A stretch of DNA of 64,000 nt from VRUE01 sp963728045 (GCA_963728045.1 CAVSIE010000002.1:310001-374000); one strand, 5' to 3'; positions 17,735 through 27,842 are shown, numbered from the stretch's first letter. Program-made: numbers and translations. The notes: generated by a model not told the origin, from the letters alone.

Positions 17735-19251
17735 GCGATCAGCGAGCGAGCGGTCATCGCCTCGGGCTTTGGGATCCCGAGCAGCTCGAGCGCGGTCGGC
17801 GCCACGTCGGCGAGGATGCCGTGGTCGCGCAAGGCCAGGCCCTCGCGGGTGACGATCAGAGGCACGGGGTTGAGCGAGTGGGCGGTGTTGGGCGAGCCGT
17901 CGGGCTCGAGCATGTGGTCGCAGTTGCCGTGGTCGGCGGTGACGATGCAGGCCCCTCCCGAGCGCTGGACAGCGGCGACCACTTCGCCGAGGCACTCGTC
18001 GACCGTCTCGACCGCGGCGACCGCGGCCGGGATCACGCCGGTGTGGCCGACCATGTCGGGATTGGCGAAGTTGATGATCCCGAAGCGGTGCTCGCCCCCC
18101 GACCAGCGCGAGACGAAGGCCTCGGCCGCCGCCCGGGCGCTCATCTCCGGCCTGTGGTCGTAGGTCGGGACGTCGCGGGGTGAGTCGACCAGGCAGCGTT
18201 CTTCCCCTTCCACCTCCTGCTCGCGGCCTCCGTTGAAGAAGTAGGTGACGTGGGCGTACTTCTCGGTCTCGGCGACGTGCAGCTGGCGCCCTCCTGCTGC
18301 GGAGATGACTTCGGCCAGCGTCGCCTGCGGCCGCGCCTCGGGGAACGCCACCGGGTAGGGCCACCCCTTGCGGTACTCGGTCATTGTGGTCAGGTCGAGG
18401 AGGGCGCCCCCGGCGCGCGGGAACTCGTCGAAGCCTGGCTCGGCCAGGGCACGGGTCATCTGCCGGGCGCGGTCGGGGCGGAAGTTGATGAAGATCCCGA
18501 TGTCGCCCTCGGCGACGCCGTCGTAATCGCCGATCACGGTCGGCTTGACGAACTCGTCGGTCTCGCCGTGCTCGTAGGACGTCACGATCGCCTCCTCCGA
18601 GCTAGTGGCCCGCTGGCCCTCGGCGTGGACGATCGCGTCGTAGGCGAGCTTCGTCCGCTCCCAGCGGGTGTCGCGGTCCATCGCGTAGTAGCGACCGCTG
18701 ACCGTGCCGATGCGGCCGGCCTGCCTCAGCCAGCGCTCCAGCTCGGCGAGGTACCCGCGGCCGCCGTGGGGCAGGGTGTCGCGCCCGTCGGTGAAGGCAT
18801 GGAAGACGACATCCTGGACCCCCTCCTGCGAGGCCAGCTCGATCGTCGCCTCGATGTGCTCCCAGCCCGAGTGGACGCCGCCGTCGGAGACGAGCCCGAG
18901 TAGGTGGAGACGACCGCGGGGACTGTTGCGGGCGCGCTCGCAGGCAGCCAGCAGCGCCTCGTTCTCGAAGAAGCTGCCGTCGGCGATCGCGTCGTCGATC
19001 CGCGCCAGGTCCTGCTTGACGATCGCCCCGGCGCCGAGGTTGAGGTGGCCGACCTCGGAGTTGCCCATCTGGCCCTCGGGCAGGCCGACGTCGGGCCCCT
19101 GCGCCGAGAGCTGCGTGCGGGGGAACTCTTCCCAAAGCCGGTCGAAGACCGGCGTCTGGGCAAGCGAGATCGCGTTGCCGGGGCCGGGCTCGGCCAGGCC
19201 CCAGCCGTCGAGGATGACCAGCGCCAGCGAGGGAGCCGGGAGGCCCGTCAC
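17731..19251 (-). CDS. gpmI: 2,3-bisphosphoglycerate-independent phosphoglycerate mutase
   Basis: From GTG 19251 the protein has 506 residues, the usual GpmI length. The alkaline-phosphatase-type metal motifs are present: ILDGWG at the N-terminus, the catalytic Ser in GQMGNSEVGH, DGRD (TDGRDT), NFRPDRARQ, NPDMVGHTG and TADHGNCD, with the late His in PNTAHSLNPVP. It interconverts 3- and 2-phosphoglycerate using Mn2+. The start shares GTGA with the tpiA stop and the stop shares GTGA with tgt. Confidence 0.96.
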   Translation of the reverse strand: MTGLPAPSLALVILDGWGLAEPGPGNAISLAQTPVFDRLWEEFPRTQLSAQGPDVGLPEGQMGNSEVGHLNLGAGAIVKQDLARIDDAIADGSFFENEALLAACERARNSPRGRLHLLGLVSDGGVHSGWEHIEATIELASQEGVQDVVFHAFTDGRDTLPHGGRGYLAELERWLRQAGRIGTVSGRYYAMDRDTRWERTKLAYDAIVHAEGQRATSSEEAIVTSYEHGETDEFVKPTVIGDYDGVAEGDIGIFINFRPDRARQMTRALAEPGFDEFPRAGGALLDLTTMTEYRKGWPYPVAFPEARPQATLAEVISAAGGRQLHVAETEKYAHVTYFFNGGREQEVEGEERCLVDSPRDVPTYDHRPEMSARAAAEAFVSRWSGGEHRFGIINFANPDMVGHTGVIPAAVAAVETVDECLGEVVAAVQRSGGACIVTADHGNCDHMLEPDGSPNTAHSLNPVPLIVTREGLALRDHGILADVAPTALELLGIPKPEAMTARSLIA

Positions 19252-19994
19252 CCAGCCGCCTTGACGATCGCGGCGAAATCGACCGGCTCGAGGCTGGCGC
19301 CTCCGACCAGGGCGCCGTCGATGTCCGCCTGCGCCATCAGCTCGGCGGCGTTGTCCGGCTTGACCGAGCCGCCGTAGAGGATGCGCACCGAGTCGGCAGC
19401 AGCGCCGTGGACACGCAGCGTGTCGCGGATGAAGGCGCACGCCTCCTGGGCCTGCTCCGAGGTCGCGGTGCGACCGGTGCCGATCGCCCAGATCGGCTCG
19501 TAGGCAATCACCACCCTGGGGAAGTCGTCAGGCCCGACCTCAGCCAAGTCGGCCTGCAGCTGGCGCTCCAGCACCGCCTCGGTCTGCCCCCCGTCACGGG
19601 CCTCCTCGCTCTCGCCGACGCAGAGGATCGGCTCGAGTCCGGCAGCCAGGGCAGCCGGCACCTTGCGGGCCAGCGCCTCGTCGCTCTCGCCGAAGTACTG
19701 ACGCCGCTCGGAATGGCCAAGGACGACAGCCTCCACATCGAGCTCGACCAGCATCGGCGGCGAGATCTCACCGGTGAAGGCGCCCGAGCCCTCCTCGTGC
19801 ATGTTCTGCGCGGCGACCTTGACGGCGGTGCCGTAGCGACGCTCGACCACGGCGGTCAGCGCCGTGAACGGCGGGCAGATCACCACGTCGCTCTGCGTAG
19901 CCGCGATCTGCGGCAGCAGCGCGTCGACGAACTCTCCCGCCTCGGCGACCGTCTTGTGCATCTTCCAGTTGGCGGCGACGTAGGGCCTACGCAT
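19248..19994 (-). CDS. tpiA: Triosephosphate isomerase
   Basis: The 248-residue TIM barrel shows the N-terminal AANWKMHKT (Asn 9, Lys 11), catalytic His 94 in VLGHSERRQYF, catalytic Glu 166 in IAYEPIWAIGTG, and the phosphate-binding ILYGGSVKP and GGASL loops. It interconverts dihydroxyacetone phosphate and glyceraldehyde 3-phosphate. It overlaps the pgk stop by 8 nt and the gpmI start by 4 nt. Confidence 0.97.
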   Translation of the reverse strand: MRRPYVAANWKMHKTVAEAGEFVDALLPQIAATQSDVVICPPFTALTAVVERRYGTAVKVAAQNMHEEGSGAFTGEISPPMLVELDVEAVVLGHSERRQYFGESDEALARKVPAALAAGLEPILCVGESEEARDGGQTEAVLERQLQADLAEVGPDDFPRVVIAYEPIWAIGTGRTATSEQAQEACAFIRDTLRVHGAAADSVRILYGGSVKPDNAAELMAQADIDGALVGGASLEPVDFAAIVKAAG

Positions 19995-21174
19995 CTAGCA
20001 GCGCCTCCACACCCGGCAGCTTCCTTCCCTCCAGCAACTCCAACGACGCTCCTCCTCCGGTCGAGAGCCAGTCCACCTTCTCACCCAGCCCGAACTGCTG
20101 CAGCGCGGCGACCGAGTCGCCACCGCCGATCACGGTCGTGCCGGGCGCCGCGGCTACCGCCTCGGCCACCGCTCGGGTGCCGGCGGCGAAGGGCTCCAGC
20201 TCGAAGGCCCCCATCGGGCCGTTCCAGAGCACGGTGCCGGCGGCGGCGATCGCCTCGGCATAGGCGGCGGTGGTGCGGGGCCCGACGTCGAGGCCCATCC
20301 AGCCGTCGGGGACCTCCACCCCATCGCTCTCGCGGCGCTCCGTCTCAGCGTCGAACTCGCGCCCGAGCACGAGATCGACCGGCAGCATCAGCTCACACTC
20401 GGACTCCTCGGCGCGCTTCAGCGCCTCCTCGGCCGCCGCGACGCTCTCATCGTCGACCAGGGAGTTGCCGGTCGCGATCCCCTGCGCGCGGAAGAAGCTG
20501 AAGCACATCGCGCCGCCGATCAGGATCTGGTCGGCGACCTCGAGGAAGCGGTCGATCACGCCAACCTTGTCGCTGACCTTGGCGCCGCCGAGGACGACGA
20601 CAAGCGGGCGACGAGGCGACTCGACCACCGCGGTCAGCTCGTTCACCTCGCGCTCCAGCAGCAGCCCGGCGTAGCCCCGAAGGTGTTGGGCGACACCCTC
20701 GGTGCTGGCGTGACCGCGGTGGGCGGCGCCGAAGGCGTCGTTGACGTAGAGATCGGCCAGACCGGCGAGCGCCTCGGCGAGCGCCGGGTCGTTCTCGGTC
20801 TCCCCCGGCTCGAAGCGGACGTTCTCGAGCAGCAGGACTTCGCCGGGGCCAAGCCCCCCGGCCATCGTCTCGACGTCGCTGCCGACCACAGCGGGAGCCT
20901 GGTGGACGGGGGCGCCGAGCAACTCCGCCAGCCGCACGCCGACCGGGCGCATCGAGAGCGCCGAGTCCACTTTCCCCTTCGGCCGCCCCAGGTGTGAGAC
21001 AAGGACCAGGGCGGCGCCGCGATCGCGCAGCAGCTCGATCGTCGGCAGCGCGGCGCGGATCCGGGTGTCGTCCGCCACCTTGCCGCCGTCCAGCGGCACG
21101 TTGAAGTCGACCCGTACAAGCACCCTGCGGCCCGCGACCTCGGCGTCGCGAACGCTCTTCTTGGAGAAGCTCAA
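19987..21174 (-). CDS. pgk: Phosphoglycerate kinase
   Basis: The 395-residue protein begins at a TTG codon with VRVDFNVPL (substrate-binding RVDFNVP), followed by LVSHLGRPKG, LLENVRFEPGE, YVNDAFGAAHRGHAS and, in the nucleotide domain, VLGGAKVSDK, LWNGPMGAFE and GGGDSVAAL. All match PGK, which makes ATP from 1,3-bisphosphoglycerate. It follows gap with a 19 nt spacer. Confidence 0.97.
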   Translation of the reverse strand: MSFSKKSVRDAEVAGRRVLVRVDFNVPLDGGKVADDTRIRAALPTIELLRDRGAALVLVSHLGRPKGKVDSALSMRPVGVRLAELLGAPVHQAPAVVGSDVETMAGGLGPGEVLLLENVRFEPGETENDPALAEALAGLADLYVNDAFGAAHRGHASTEGVAQHLRGYAGLLLEREVNELTAVVESPRRPLVVVLGGAKVSDKVGVIDRFLEVADQILIGGAMCFSFFRAQGIATGNSLVDDESVAAAEEALKRAEESECELMLPVDLVLGREFDAETERRESDGVEVPDGWMGLDVGPRTTAAYAEAIAAAGTVLWNGPMGAFELEPFAAGTRAVAEAVAAAPGTTVIGGGDSVAALQQFGLGEKVDWLSTGGGASLELLEGRKLPGVEALLDA

Positions 21175-21193
21175 GGCGCCGTTCCCGGTGGGC

Positions 21194-22219
<1,026 letters not shown>

Positions 22220-22269
22220 GAAGTCATCGCCTCCTGAATTGGTTTGGGACCCGATCTTATGAAGTCGAG

Positions 22270-22632
22270 CTAGTCGGACCCGATCGTGATCTCGATCTCG
22301 TACCCGTCCGGGTCCTTGAGGAAGGCCGAGTAGGAGCCCGAGCCGTGCGAGCGCCGCTCGCCGGGATCGCTGACGCTGGCGCCGCCGGCGCCGACCCCCG
22401 CTTCCCAAGCTGCCTTGACCGCGACGATCCCCAGGGCAGAGAAACTGAGCAAGCCGAAGCCGGGTCGCGCCTCGTGGTGGGAGGCGATGAAGAAGACCGG
22501 CTTGGCGATGCCCCAGCCGACCGTCCCGTCCTCCTCAAAATGGCGCCGCCAGCCGAGCGGAGCGAGCAGCGCGTCGTAGAACGAGGCGCTCCGCTCGAGC
22601 TCCGAGACCTCCAAAAGGACGTGGTGCAGCAT
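22270..22632 (-). CDS. VOC family (glyoxalase-like) protein
   Basis: The 120-residue protein folds as one vicinal-oxygen-chelate unit pair: it starts LHHVLLEVSELERSASFYDALLAPLGW and ends YSAFLKDPDGYEIEITIGSD, typical of small glyoxalase/bleomycin-resistance-like proteins. Metal ligands are plausible at His 3 or 4, the mid-chain His and Glu 113, but the set is not certain. The catalytic role is unknown. It is 50 bp upstream of gap, possibly co-transcribed. Confidence 0.88.
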   Translation of the reverse strand: MLHHVLLEVSELERSASFYDALLAPLGWRRHFEEDGTVGWGIAKPVFFIASHHEARPGFGLLSFSALGIVAVKAAWEAGVGAGGASVSDPGERRSHGSGSYSAFLKDPDGYEIEITIGSD

Positions 22633-22676
22633 TGCGAAGGGAGGCTATAAGGGAATCTCGCCCGAAGGCTGCCCGC

Positions 22677-23450
22677 TCAGCCGCCGCGCGGGCTCCAGCG
22701 GAAGAAGCGAATCGCGAGCAGCAATCCGGCGACGCCCCAGATCGCGACCACGGCGAGGTGCCCCCAGTCGAGGCTGGCGCCGCCCGCCCCGGGGATGTAG
22801 GCGTCGAAGAAGGACTGGAAGAAGGGCCGGACTGGGAAGTGGTTGGCGAAGTCGACGACGCCGCTGGGCAGCTCGTTGTCGGGGATGAAGACGCCGGATA
22901 GGAAGTAGAGCGGCAGCAACAGCGCGTTGACGATCGGCGCGGCCGCATCCTGGGAGGGGATCGCCGCGGTCAGGGCGATGCCGAGGCAGCAGAAGGACGC
23001 GGCGCCGACGACGAGGACGAGGACGATCTCCGGCAGCGCCGACCAGGGGATCGGGACGTCGTAGAGGAGGCGCCCGATCGCGGCGATCAGCGCCAGCATC
23101 ATCATCGCCAGGACGATCGAGTTGCCGACCCGCCCGGCGATGAAGACCCAGGGGGGCATCGGCGTACCCCTCCCCCGCTTCAGCCGCCCGTCCTCGCGCG
23201 CGATCGTCAGCGACATCGTCAGCGACTGCATCGTCGCCGAGATCACCGCCAGGGTGATGATCGCCGGCACGTAGTAGGCGGTGGTCTCGATCCCGCCCCG
23301 CACGTCGATCGTCTGGTCGCCGAAGATCGTGGCGAAGATCAGCAGCAGGACGACCGGGAAGGCGACGGTGAAGAAGACCGAGGCGGGATTGCGCCAGAAG
23401 GCCTTCTGGTCGTAGCGGAACTGATGCCCGACGAGGACGAGGGCGCTCAC
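22677..23450 (-). CDS. ABC-2 type transporter permease
   Basis: The 257-residue protein starts with a cytoplasmic FRYDQKAFWRNPASVFFTVAFPVVLLLIFATIF element typical of ABC-2 permeases and has six predicted membrane helices, with the conserved loop LxxTIAREDGRLKRGRGTPMPPWVFIAGR before helix 3. The start is GTG. It follows the ATPase gene by 73 bp, a gap almost filled by a long palindrome. It should form an exporter for a drug or lipid-like substrate with the upstream ATPase. Confidence 0.9.
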   Translation of the reverse strand: MSALVLVGHQFRYDQKAFWRNPASVFFTVAFPVVLLLIFATIFGDQTIDVRGGIETTAYYVPAIITLAVISATMQSLTMSLTIAREDGRLKRGRGTPMPPWVFIAGRVGNSIVLAMMMLALIAAIGRLLYDVPIPWSALPEIVLVLVVGAASFCCLGIALTAAIPSQDAAAPIVNALLLPLYFLSGVFIPDNELPSGVVDFANHFPVRPFFQSFFDAYIPGAGGASLDWGHLAVVAIWGVAGLLLAIRFFRWSPRGG

Positions 23451-23468
23451 AGAACAACCCCATGTTCA

Positions 23469-23522
23469 CGCACAAATCGCCACGGATTCGAACCCCCGGC
23501 TATCACCGTGTCGATTTGTGCG
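23469..23522. repeat. 54-bp imperfect palindrome between ABC ATPase and permease genes
   Basis: Two 17-nt arms (CGCACAAATCG then one mismatched base then CACGG, at 23469-23485, and the inverse at 23506-23522) differ at one position and enclose a 20 nt loop. It fills the space between the ATPase stop (23524) and the permease start (23450). There is no T tract. It could be an mRNA processing or stability hairpin, an operator or a dispersed palindromic element. Confidence 0.7.
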
Positions 23523-23523
23523 T

Positions 23524-24378
23524 TCACTCGCCCTCCGCGGTCAGCGAGAGGTAGATCTCCTCGAGATTGGGCCGGGTGACTTCCAGCCCGTCGAGCTCGA
23601 GCCCCTGCTCGACCGCGCGTCCGGTCAGCTCGTGCAGGGTCTCGACCGGGGTCTGGGTCTGCACCGAGACCTCCTCGTCGCCGAGCCGGTAGCTGATCGT
23701 CGTCGGCAGGCTCTCGCGATCGCCGAGGTCGGCGGGTGTCCCGGCGGCGACGATCCGCCCCCCGGCGAGGATCGCGACGCGGTCGGCGAGGCGTTGCGCC
23801 TCGTCCATGTAGTGGGTGGTGAGGAGAACCGTCTTGCCGAGATCCCGCAGGCCGGCGATCGTCTCCCAGGCCTGGCGCCGAGCCGAGGGGTCGAAGCCGG
23901 TCGTCGGCTCGTCGAGGAAGAGCAGCTCGGGATCGCCGATCAGCGCCATTCCCACGTCGAGGCGGCGCTGCTGGCCGCCGGAGAGCCGGCTGGCGCGCTC
24001 GTCGGCCTTGCCCTCGAGGCCGACGAGCTCGATCGTCTCCTCGATCGGCCGCGGCTTCGCGTAGTAGCCGGCGTAGAGGGCGAGCGACTCGCGCACGGTC
24101 AGGTACGGGTCGGGCCGGCTGCCCTGGAGGACGATGCCGATCCGCTCGCGCCAGGCGCGGCCGGCGCGCCGCGGGTCCTCGCCCAGCACTGCGACCTGGC
24201 CGGCGCTGGCCTCGCGGTACCCCTCGAGGATCTCGACCGTCGTCGTCTTCCCCGCTCCGTTCGGCCCGAGCAGGGCAAAGACCTCGCCCTGCTGGACCTC
24301 GAGGGCGACCCCGCGGACGGCTTCGACCTCGCCATAGCTCTTGCGCAGGCCTCTTATAGAGATGACGGAATCGGGCAC
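23524..24378 (-). CDS. ABC transporter ATP-binding protein (drug-export type)
   Basis: From GTG 24378 the protein has 284 residues: Walker A LLGPNGAGKTTTVEIL, Q-loop VLQGS, signature RLSGGQQRRLDVGMAL, Walker B LLFLDEPTTGFDP and H-loop TTHYMDEAQRLADR, then a C-terminal extension of about 90 residues with EVSVQTQTPVETLHEL, as in the DrrA/CcmA-like family. An ATG at 24429 would add 17 residues. It powers the ABC-2 permease encoded next. Confidence 0.92.
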   Translation of the reverse strand: MPDSVISIRGLRKSYGEVEAVRGVALEVQQGEVFALLGPNGAGKTTTVEILEGYREASAGQVAVLGEDPRRAGRAWRERIGIVLQGSRPDPYLTVRESLALYAGYYAKPRPIEETIELVGLEGKADERASRLSGGQQRRLDVGMALIGDPELLFLDEPTTGFDPSARRQAWETIAGLRDLGKTVLLTTHYMDEAQRLADRVAILAGGRIVAAGTPADLGDRESLPTTISYRLGDEEVSVQTQTPVETLHELTGRAVEQGLELDGLEVTRPNLEEIYLSLTAEGE

Positions 24379-24490
24379 GGGACGGGCGATTCTAGGTCGA
24401 CGGGCCGCGAAGCGACCAAAAGTCCGCATTGCGCCGTGCCAGTACAGGGCGAACATAGACTCACTGGTCATGAGACGGGGAAGGGTCGTG

Positions 24491-24964
24491 ATGTCTCCGG
24501 ATGGGGAACGGTGGCGGGTGCGGCGGCGCTGGATGGACCGGGGGTTGCCGAACCTGCGCGAGCGGTTCCGCAAGAACCGTGACGAACCGAGCCCGATCGA
24601 CACGGTCGACGGGTTCCACGCCCTCGACCTGCTCGGAGACGCGGGCTGGGCTGGATTGGCGATTGGCGCAGCGATCGTGCTGTTCATCGTCATCCTGCTT
24701 CCACTCCTTGGGGTCGCGCTGGAGCTGGTCTTCGTACTCCTTCTCTTCAGCTCCGGTCTCATAGGGCGGGTCGTCCTCGGGCGTCCCTGGACGGTTGAGG
24801 CGATTGGCCTCGGCGACGCCGAGCGATCCGTCGCTTACGGGATCAAGGGCTTCCGCAAGGCTGGTCGAGCGGTCGAGGAGCTGGCGACTGCGCTCGCCAG
24901 CGGCGGACCGCCCGAGCGGCTCTCTGCAGGCGAGCAGACGAACCTCCCGCGGCCGAGCTTCTAG
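24491..24964 (+). CDS. Predicted two-helix membrane protein
   Basis: ATG 24491 follows GGGGAAGGG (24477-24485). The 157-residue product has a basic N-terminal region (RWRVRRRWMDRGLPNLRERFRKN), two close hydrophobic segments (AGLAIGAAIVLFIVILLPLLGVALELVFVLLLFSSGLI) and a cytoplasmic C-terminal half with VGRPW-like GRVVLGRPWTVEAIG. I do not recognise a named family. It sits divergent from the ABC exporter, convergent with rapZ. Confidence 0.7.
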   Translation: MSPDGERWRVRRRWMDRGLPNLRERFRKNRDEPSPIDTVDGFHALDLLGDAGWAGLAIGAAIVLFIVILLPLLGVALELVFVLLLFSSGLIGRVVLGRPWTVEAIGLGDAERSVAYGIKGFRKAGRAVEELATALASGGPPERLSAGEQTNLPRPSF

Positions 24965-24977
24965 CTCAGGGTCTTCC

Positions 24978-25907
24978 TCAGCCGTCCAGTTCGGCGTCGC
25001 GGTGCTTGACCCTGACGACGACGTCGTCCCGCCCCTCGAGGTCGCGGCGGATCCGGTCGGCGACGGTGATCGAGCGGTGGCGGCCGCCGGTGCAGCCGAC
25101 CGCGATCGTCAGGTGGCTCTTGCCCTCCGCCACGTAGGCGGGCAGGAGGAAGTCGAGCAGCGGCAGCAGGCGGCCGTAGAACTCACCGGCGAGGGTGCCG
25201 GCCTCGACGTACTCGCGGACCGCGAGGTCGAGCCCGGTCAGCGGGCGCAGCTCGTCGACGTAATGGGGATTGGGCAGGAAGCGCACGTCGAGGGTCAGGT
25301 CGGCATCGTGCGGCGGCCCGTTCTTGAAGCCGAAGGTGAGCAGGGTCAGGGCCAGCTTGCCGCTCTCGTCGCGGCCGAGCATCTCCTCGGCGATGCGGCG
25401 GCGCAGCATGCCGCTGGTCAGGTCGCCGGTGTCCATGACGACGTCGGCGCGCTCGCGCAGCGGGGCCAGCAGCTCGCGCTCGGCGCGGATCCCGTCGACG
25501 ATTCGTCCCTCGGGGGCGAGCGGGTGGCGGCGGCGGGTCTCCTTGTAGCGGTCGACCAGCGTCTCCTCGTCGGCCTCGAGGAAGAGCACCTTCGGTTTCA
25601 GCCCGTCGGACTGGAGCTCGTCGAGAACCTGGAGCAGCTCGTCGAAGTAGTCGCCGCCGCGCACGTCGGAGACGACCGCGGCGCGCTCGACGCCGCTGCC
25701 GTCGTGGCGGAAGAGCTCGCCGAGGCTGCCGATCATCCGCGGCGGCAGGTTGTCGACGCAAAAGTAACCGCCGTCCTCGAAGGCGGCGATCGCCTCCGAC
25801 TTGCCGGCGCCGGAGTGGCCGGTGATCAAGACCAGGGTCACGGCGCTGCCCGGGGCGTGGCCGTCCCTGTCCTTGCCGCTCGCCATCGTCCGCTTCGCTC
25901 GCGCCAT
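24978..25907 (-). CDS. rapZ: RNase adapter / nucleotide-binding protein RapZ (YvcJ)
   Basis: ATG 25907 overlaps the uvrC stop by one base (TGATG). The 309-residue protein has an N-terminal kinase-like P-loop GHSGAGKS, YFCVDNLPP, a central VLFLEADEETLVDRYKETRRRHPL, and the C-terminal domain FLPNPHY..ELRPLTGLD and IAVGCTGGRHRS, all diagnostic for RapZ/YvcJ. In enterobacteria it steers RNase E to GlmZ; in Gram-positives it binds GTP and affects cell-wall precursor metabolism. It follows uvrC as usual. Confidence 0.95.
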   Translation of the reverse strand: MARAKRTMASGKDRDGHAPGSAVTLVLITGHSGAGKSEAIAAFEDGGYFCVDNLPPRMIGSLGELFRHDGSGVERAAVVSDVRGGDYFDELLQVLDELQSDGLKPKVLFLEADEETLVDRYKETRRRHPLAPEGRIVDGIRAERELLAPLRERADVVMDTGDLTSGMLRRRIAEEMLGRDESGKLALTLLTFGFKNGPPHDADLTLDVRFLPNPHYVDELRPLTGLDLAVREYVEAGTLAGEFYGRLLPLLDFLLPAYVAEGKSHLTIAVGCTGGRHRSITVADRIRRDLEGRDDVVVRVKHRDAELDG

Positions 25908-27781
25908 CAGCCCGTCCTGTTGAGCTGCTCGTGGATCTCGCGGGCGACCTTGCCGGGCACGCCCGGCACCGCCTCCAGCTCCTCGCGACTGGCCGCCACC
26001 AGCCGCTCCGGCGAGCCGAAGTGCTGGAGCAAGGCCCGCTTGCGCACCGGCCCGATGCCCTTCAGGTCGTCGAGCACCGAGCTGGTCATCGCCCGGTCGC
26101 GGCGGCCGCGGTGGTGGTCGATCGCGAAGCGGTGGGCCTCGTCGCGGACGCGCTGGAGCAGCTTCGAGGCCTCGGAGTCGGCCGCCAGGTCGAGCGGCGC
26201 CGCCCGCCCCGGCACGTAGACCTCCTCCAGCTTCTTGGCCAGCCCGATCACGGTGGCGCCGCGCTCGACGAAGGGGCGCAGGACGCACATCCCGGCCGAG
26301 AGCTGCCCCTTGCCGCCGTCGATCACGACCAGGGACGGCAGCGAGGCGAAGCTGGCGTCGCGCTTGCCGTCGTGGGGAGAGAGGTCGACCTGTTCGAGGT
26401 AGCGGTTCATCCGTCGCGTGAGCACCTCTTCCATCGAGGCGAAGTCGTCGGAGCCGTTGCTGCGCTCGCCCCGCACGCGAAAGCGGCGGTAGTCGGCCTT
26501 CTTCGTCGCACCCCCCTCGAACACGACCATCGAGGCGACGGTGTGGTCGCCGCCGAGGTTGGAGATGTCGAAGCCCTCGATGCGGACCGGCAGCTCCTCC
26601 ATCCCGAGCGCGTCGCGCAGGGTCGCCAGCGACTCGACCCGGCGCTGGCGACGGTGCTCACGGCGCAGCCGGTCCTGGTCGAGGGCGAGGCGGGCGTTGC
26701 GCTCGGCCAGCTCGCGCAGGCGACGCTTGTCGCCGCGCTCGGCGACGCGTACCTCGACTGGGGCGCCGCGCCGCTCGCTCAGCGCCGCGGCGAGCAGCTC
26801 GGCGCGGTCGCGCAGGTAGGGGCCGACGACGATCGTCCGCGGCGCCGCGGGCGAGGCCGAGTAGTACTGGCCGATGAACTCCTCGGCGACCTCGGCGGGC
26901 TCGCGCTCGGCCTGGTTGTCGAGGTAGAAGCTCTGGCGCTCGGCGAGGATGCCGTCGCGCACCTGGAAGACCTGGGCGTTGGCGTCGGCGCCCTCCGCGG
27001 CGACGCCGATCAGGTCGATCGCGCCGACCGAGCCGCCGGCGACCCGCTGGCGCTCGAACAGCGACTGGATCGCCTGCAGGCGGTCGCGGTGCAAGGCGGC
27101 GCGCTCGAACTCCCGCGCCTCCGCCGCCGCCTCCATCTTCGCCTGCTCGTCCGCCTCCACCTGGCGGTAGCGACCGGAGAGGAAGTCAACGATCGCGTCG
27201 ATGTTGCGACGGTACTCGTCCTGGGTGACGTAACCCACGCAGGGCGCCCCGCAGCGCTTTATGTAGTGGTCGAGGCAGGGGCTGCCAGAGCGGCGGCCGG
27301 GCTCGGCCCCCTCGCAGGTGCGGAACTGGAACAGCTTGCCGAGCAGGTCGAGTGTCTCGCGCACCCGCTTGGCGCTCGAGAAGGGGCCGAAGTAGGCGCG
27401 ACCGGCGCGGTGCTTCTCGCGGGTGAAGTAGACCCGCGGGTACTCCTCGTCGAGGCTGACGCAGACGTATGGGTAGGACTTGTCGTCGCGCAGGCGGATG
27501 TTGAAGCGCGGCCGGTGGCGCTTGATGAAGCTCTGCTCGGCGAGCAGAGCCTCGGCCTCGTTGGCGGTGACGAGGCACTCGATGCGGTCGACCCGCGAGG
27601 TGAGACGGGTCTCGCCACCAGAGAAGTGGGAGGCGACGCGCTTGCGGATCGAGCGCGCCTTGCCGACGTAGAGGATCTCGCCGTCGGCGCCGTGGAAGAG
27701 GTAGACGCCGGGCGAGTCGGGCAGCTCGCGGCGCTGCTGGGCAATCCGCTCGGAGCGCGTCAGGTCGTCGCCGTCATTCAC
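25907..27781 (-). CDS. uvrC: Excinuclease ABC subunit C
   Basis: The 624-residue protein has the GIY-YIG nuclease at the N-terminus (GVYLFHGADGEILYVGKA, residues about 24-41), the Cys-rich segment CLDHYIKRCGAPCVGYV, a UVR helix pair (about 203-238), the RNase H-like domain (EGFDISNLGGDHTVASMVVFEGG, VVIDGGKGQL, HRFAIDHHR) and a C-terminal helix-hairpin-helix (LKGIGPVRKRALL and LEAVPGVPGKVA). It makes both incisions in nucleotide excision repair. Start is GTG. Confidence 0.97.
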   Translation of the reverse strand: MNDGDDLTRSERIAQQRRELPDSPGVYLFHGADGEILYVGKARSIRKRVASHFSGGETRLTSRVDRIECLVTANEAEALLAEQSFIKRHRPRFNIRLRDDKSYPYVCVSLDEEYPRVYFTREKHRAGRAYFGPFSSAKRVRETLDLLGKLFQFRTCEGAEPGRRSGSPCLDHYIKRCGAPCVGYVTQDEYRRNIDAIVDFLSGRYRQVEADEQAKMEAAAEAREFERAALHRDRLQAIQSLFERQRVAGGSVGAIDLIGVAAEGADANAQVFQVRDGILAERQSFYLDNQAEREPAEVAEEFIGQYYSASPAAPRTIVVGPYLRDRAELLAAALSERRGAPVEVRVAERGDKRRLRELAERNARLALDQDRLRREHRRQRRVESLATLRDALGMEELPVRIEGFDISNLGGDHTVASMVVFEGGATKKADYRRFRVRGERSNGSDDFASMEEVLTRRMNRYLEQVDLSPHDGKRDASFASLPSLVVIDGGKGQLSAGMCVLRPFVERGATVIGLAKKLEEVYVPGRAAPLDLAADSEASKLLQRVRDEAHRFAIDHHRGRRDRAMTSSVLDDLKGIGPVRKRALLQHFGSPERLVAASREELEAVPGVPGKVAREIHEQLNRTG

Positions 27782-27842
27782 AGGTCAAAGAGTAGGCTCC
27801 TGGCCAGCTGGCCAAGCCACCCCGACTTACGGAGAGAGCGAG

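Noticed and set aside
23484..23499. T-arm-like sequence (TTCGAA flanked by G and C runs) suggesting a tRNA on the minus strand
   Set aside because: The flanking bases do not form a T-stem, and no D-arm, anticodon arm or acceptor can be drawn; it is the loop of the 54-bp palindrome.
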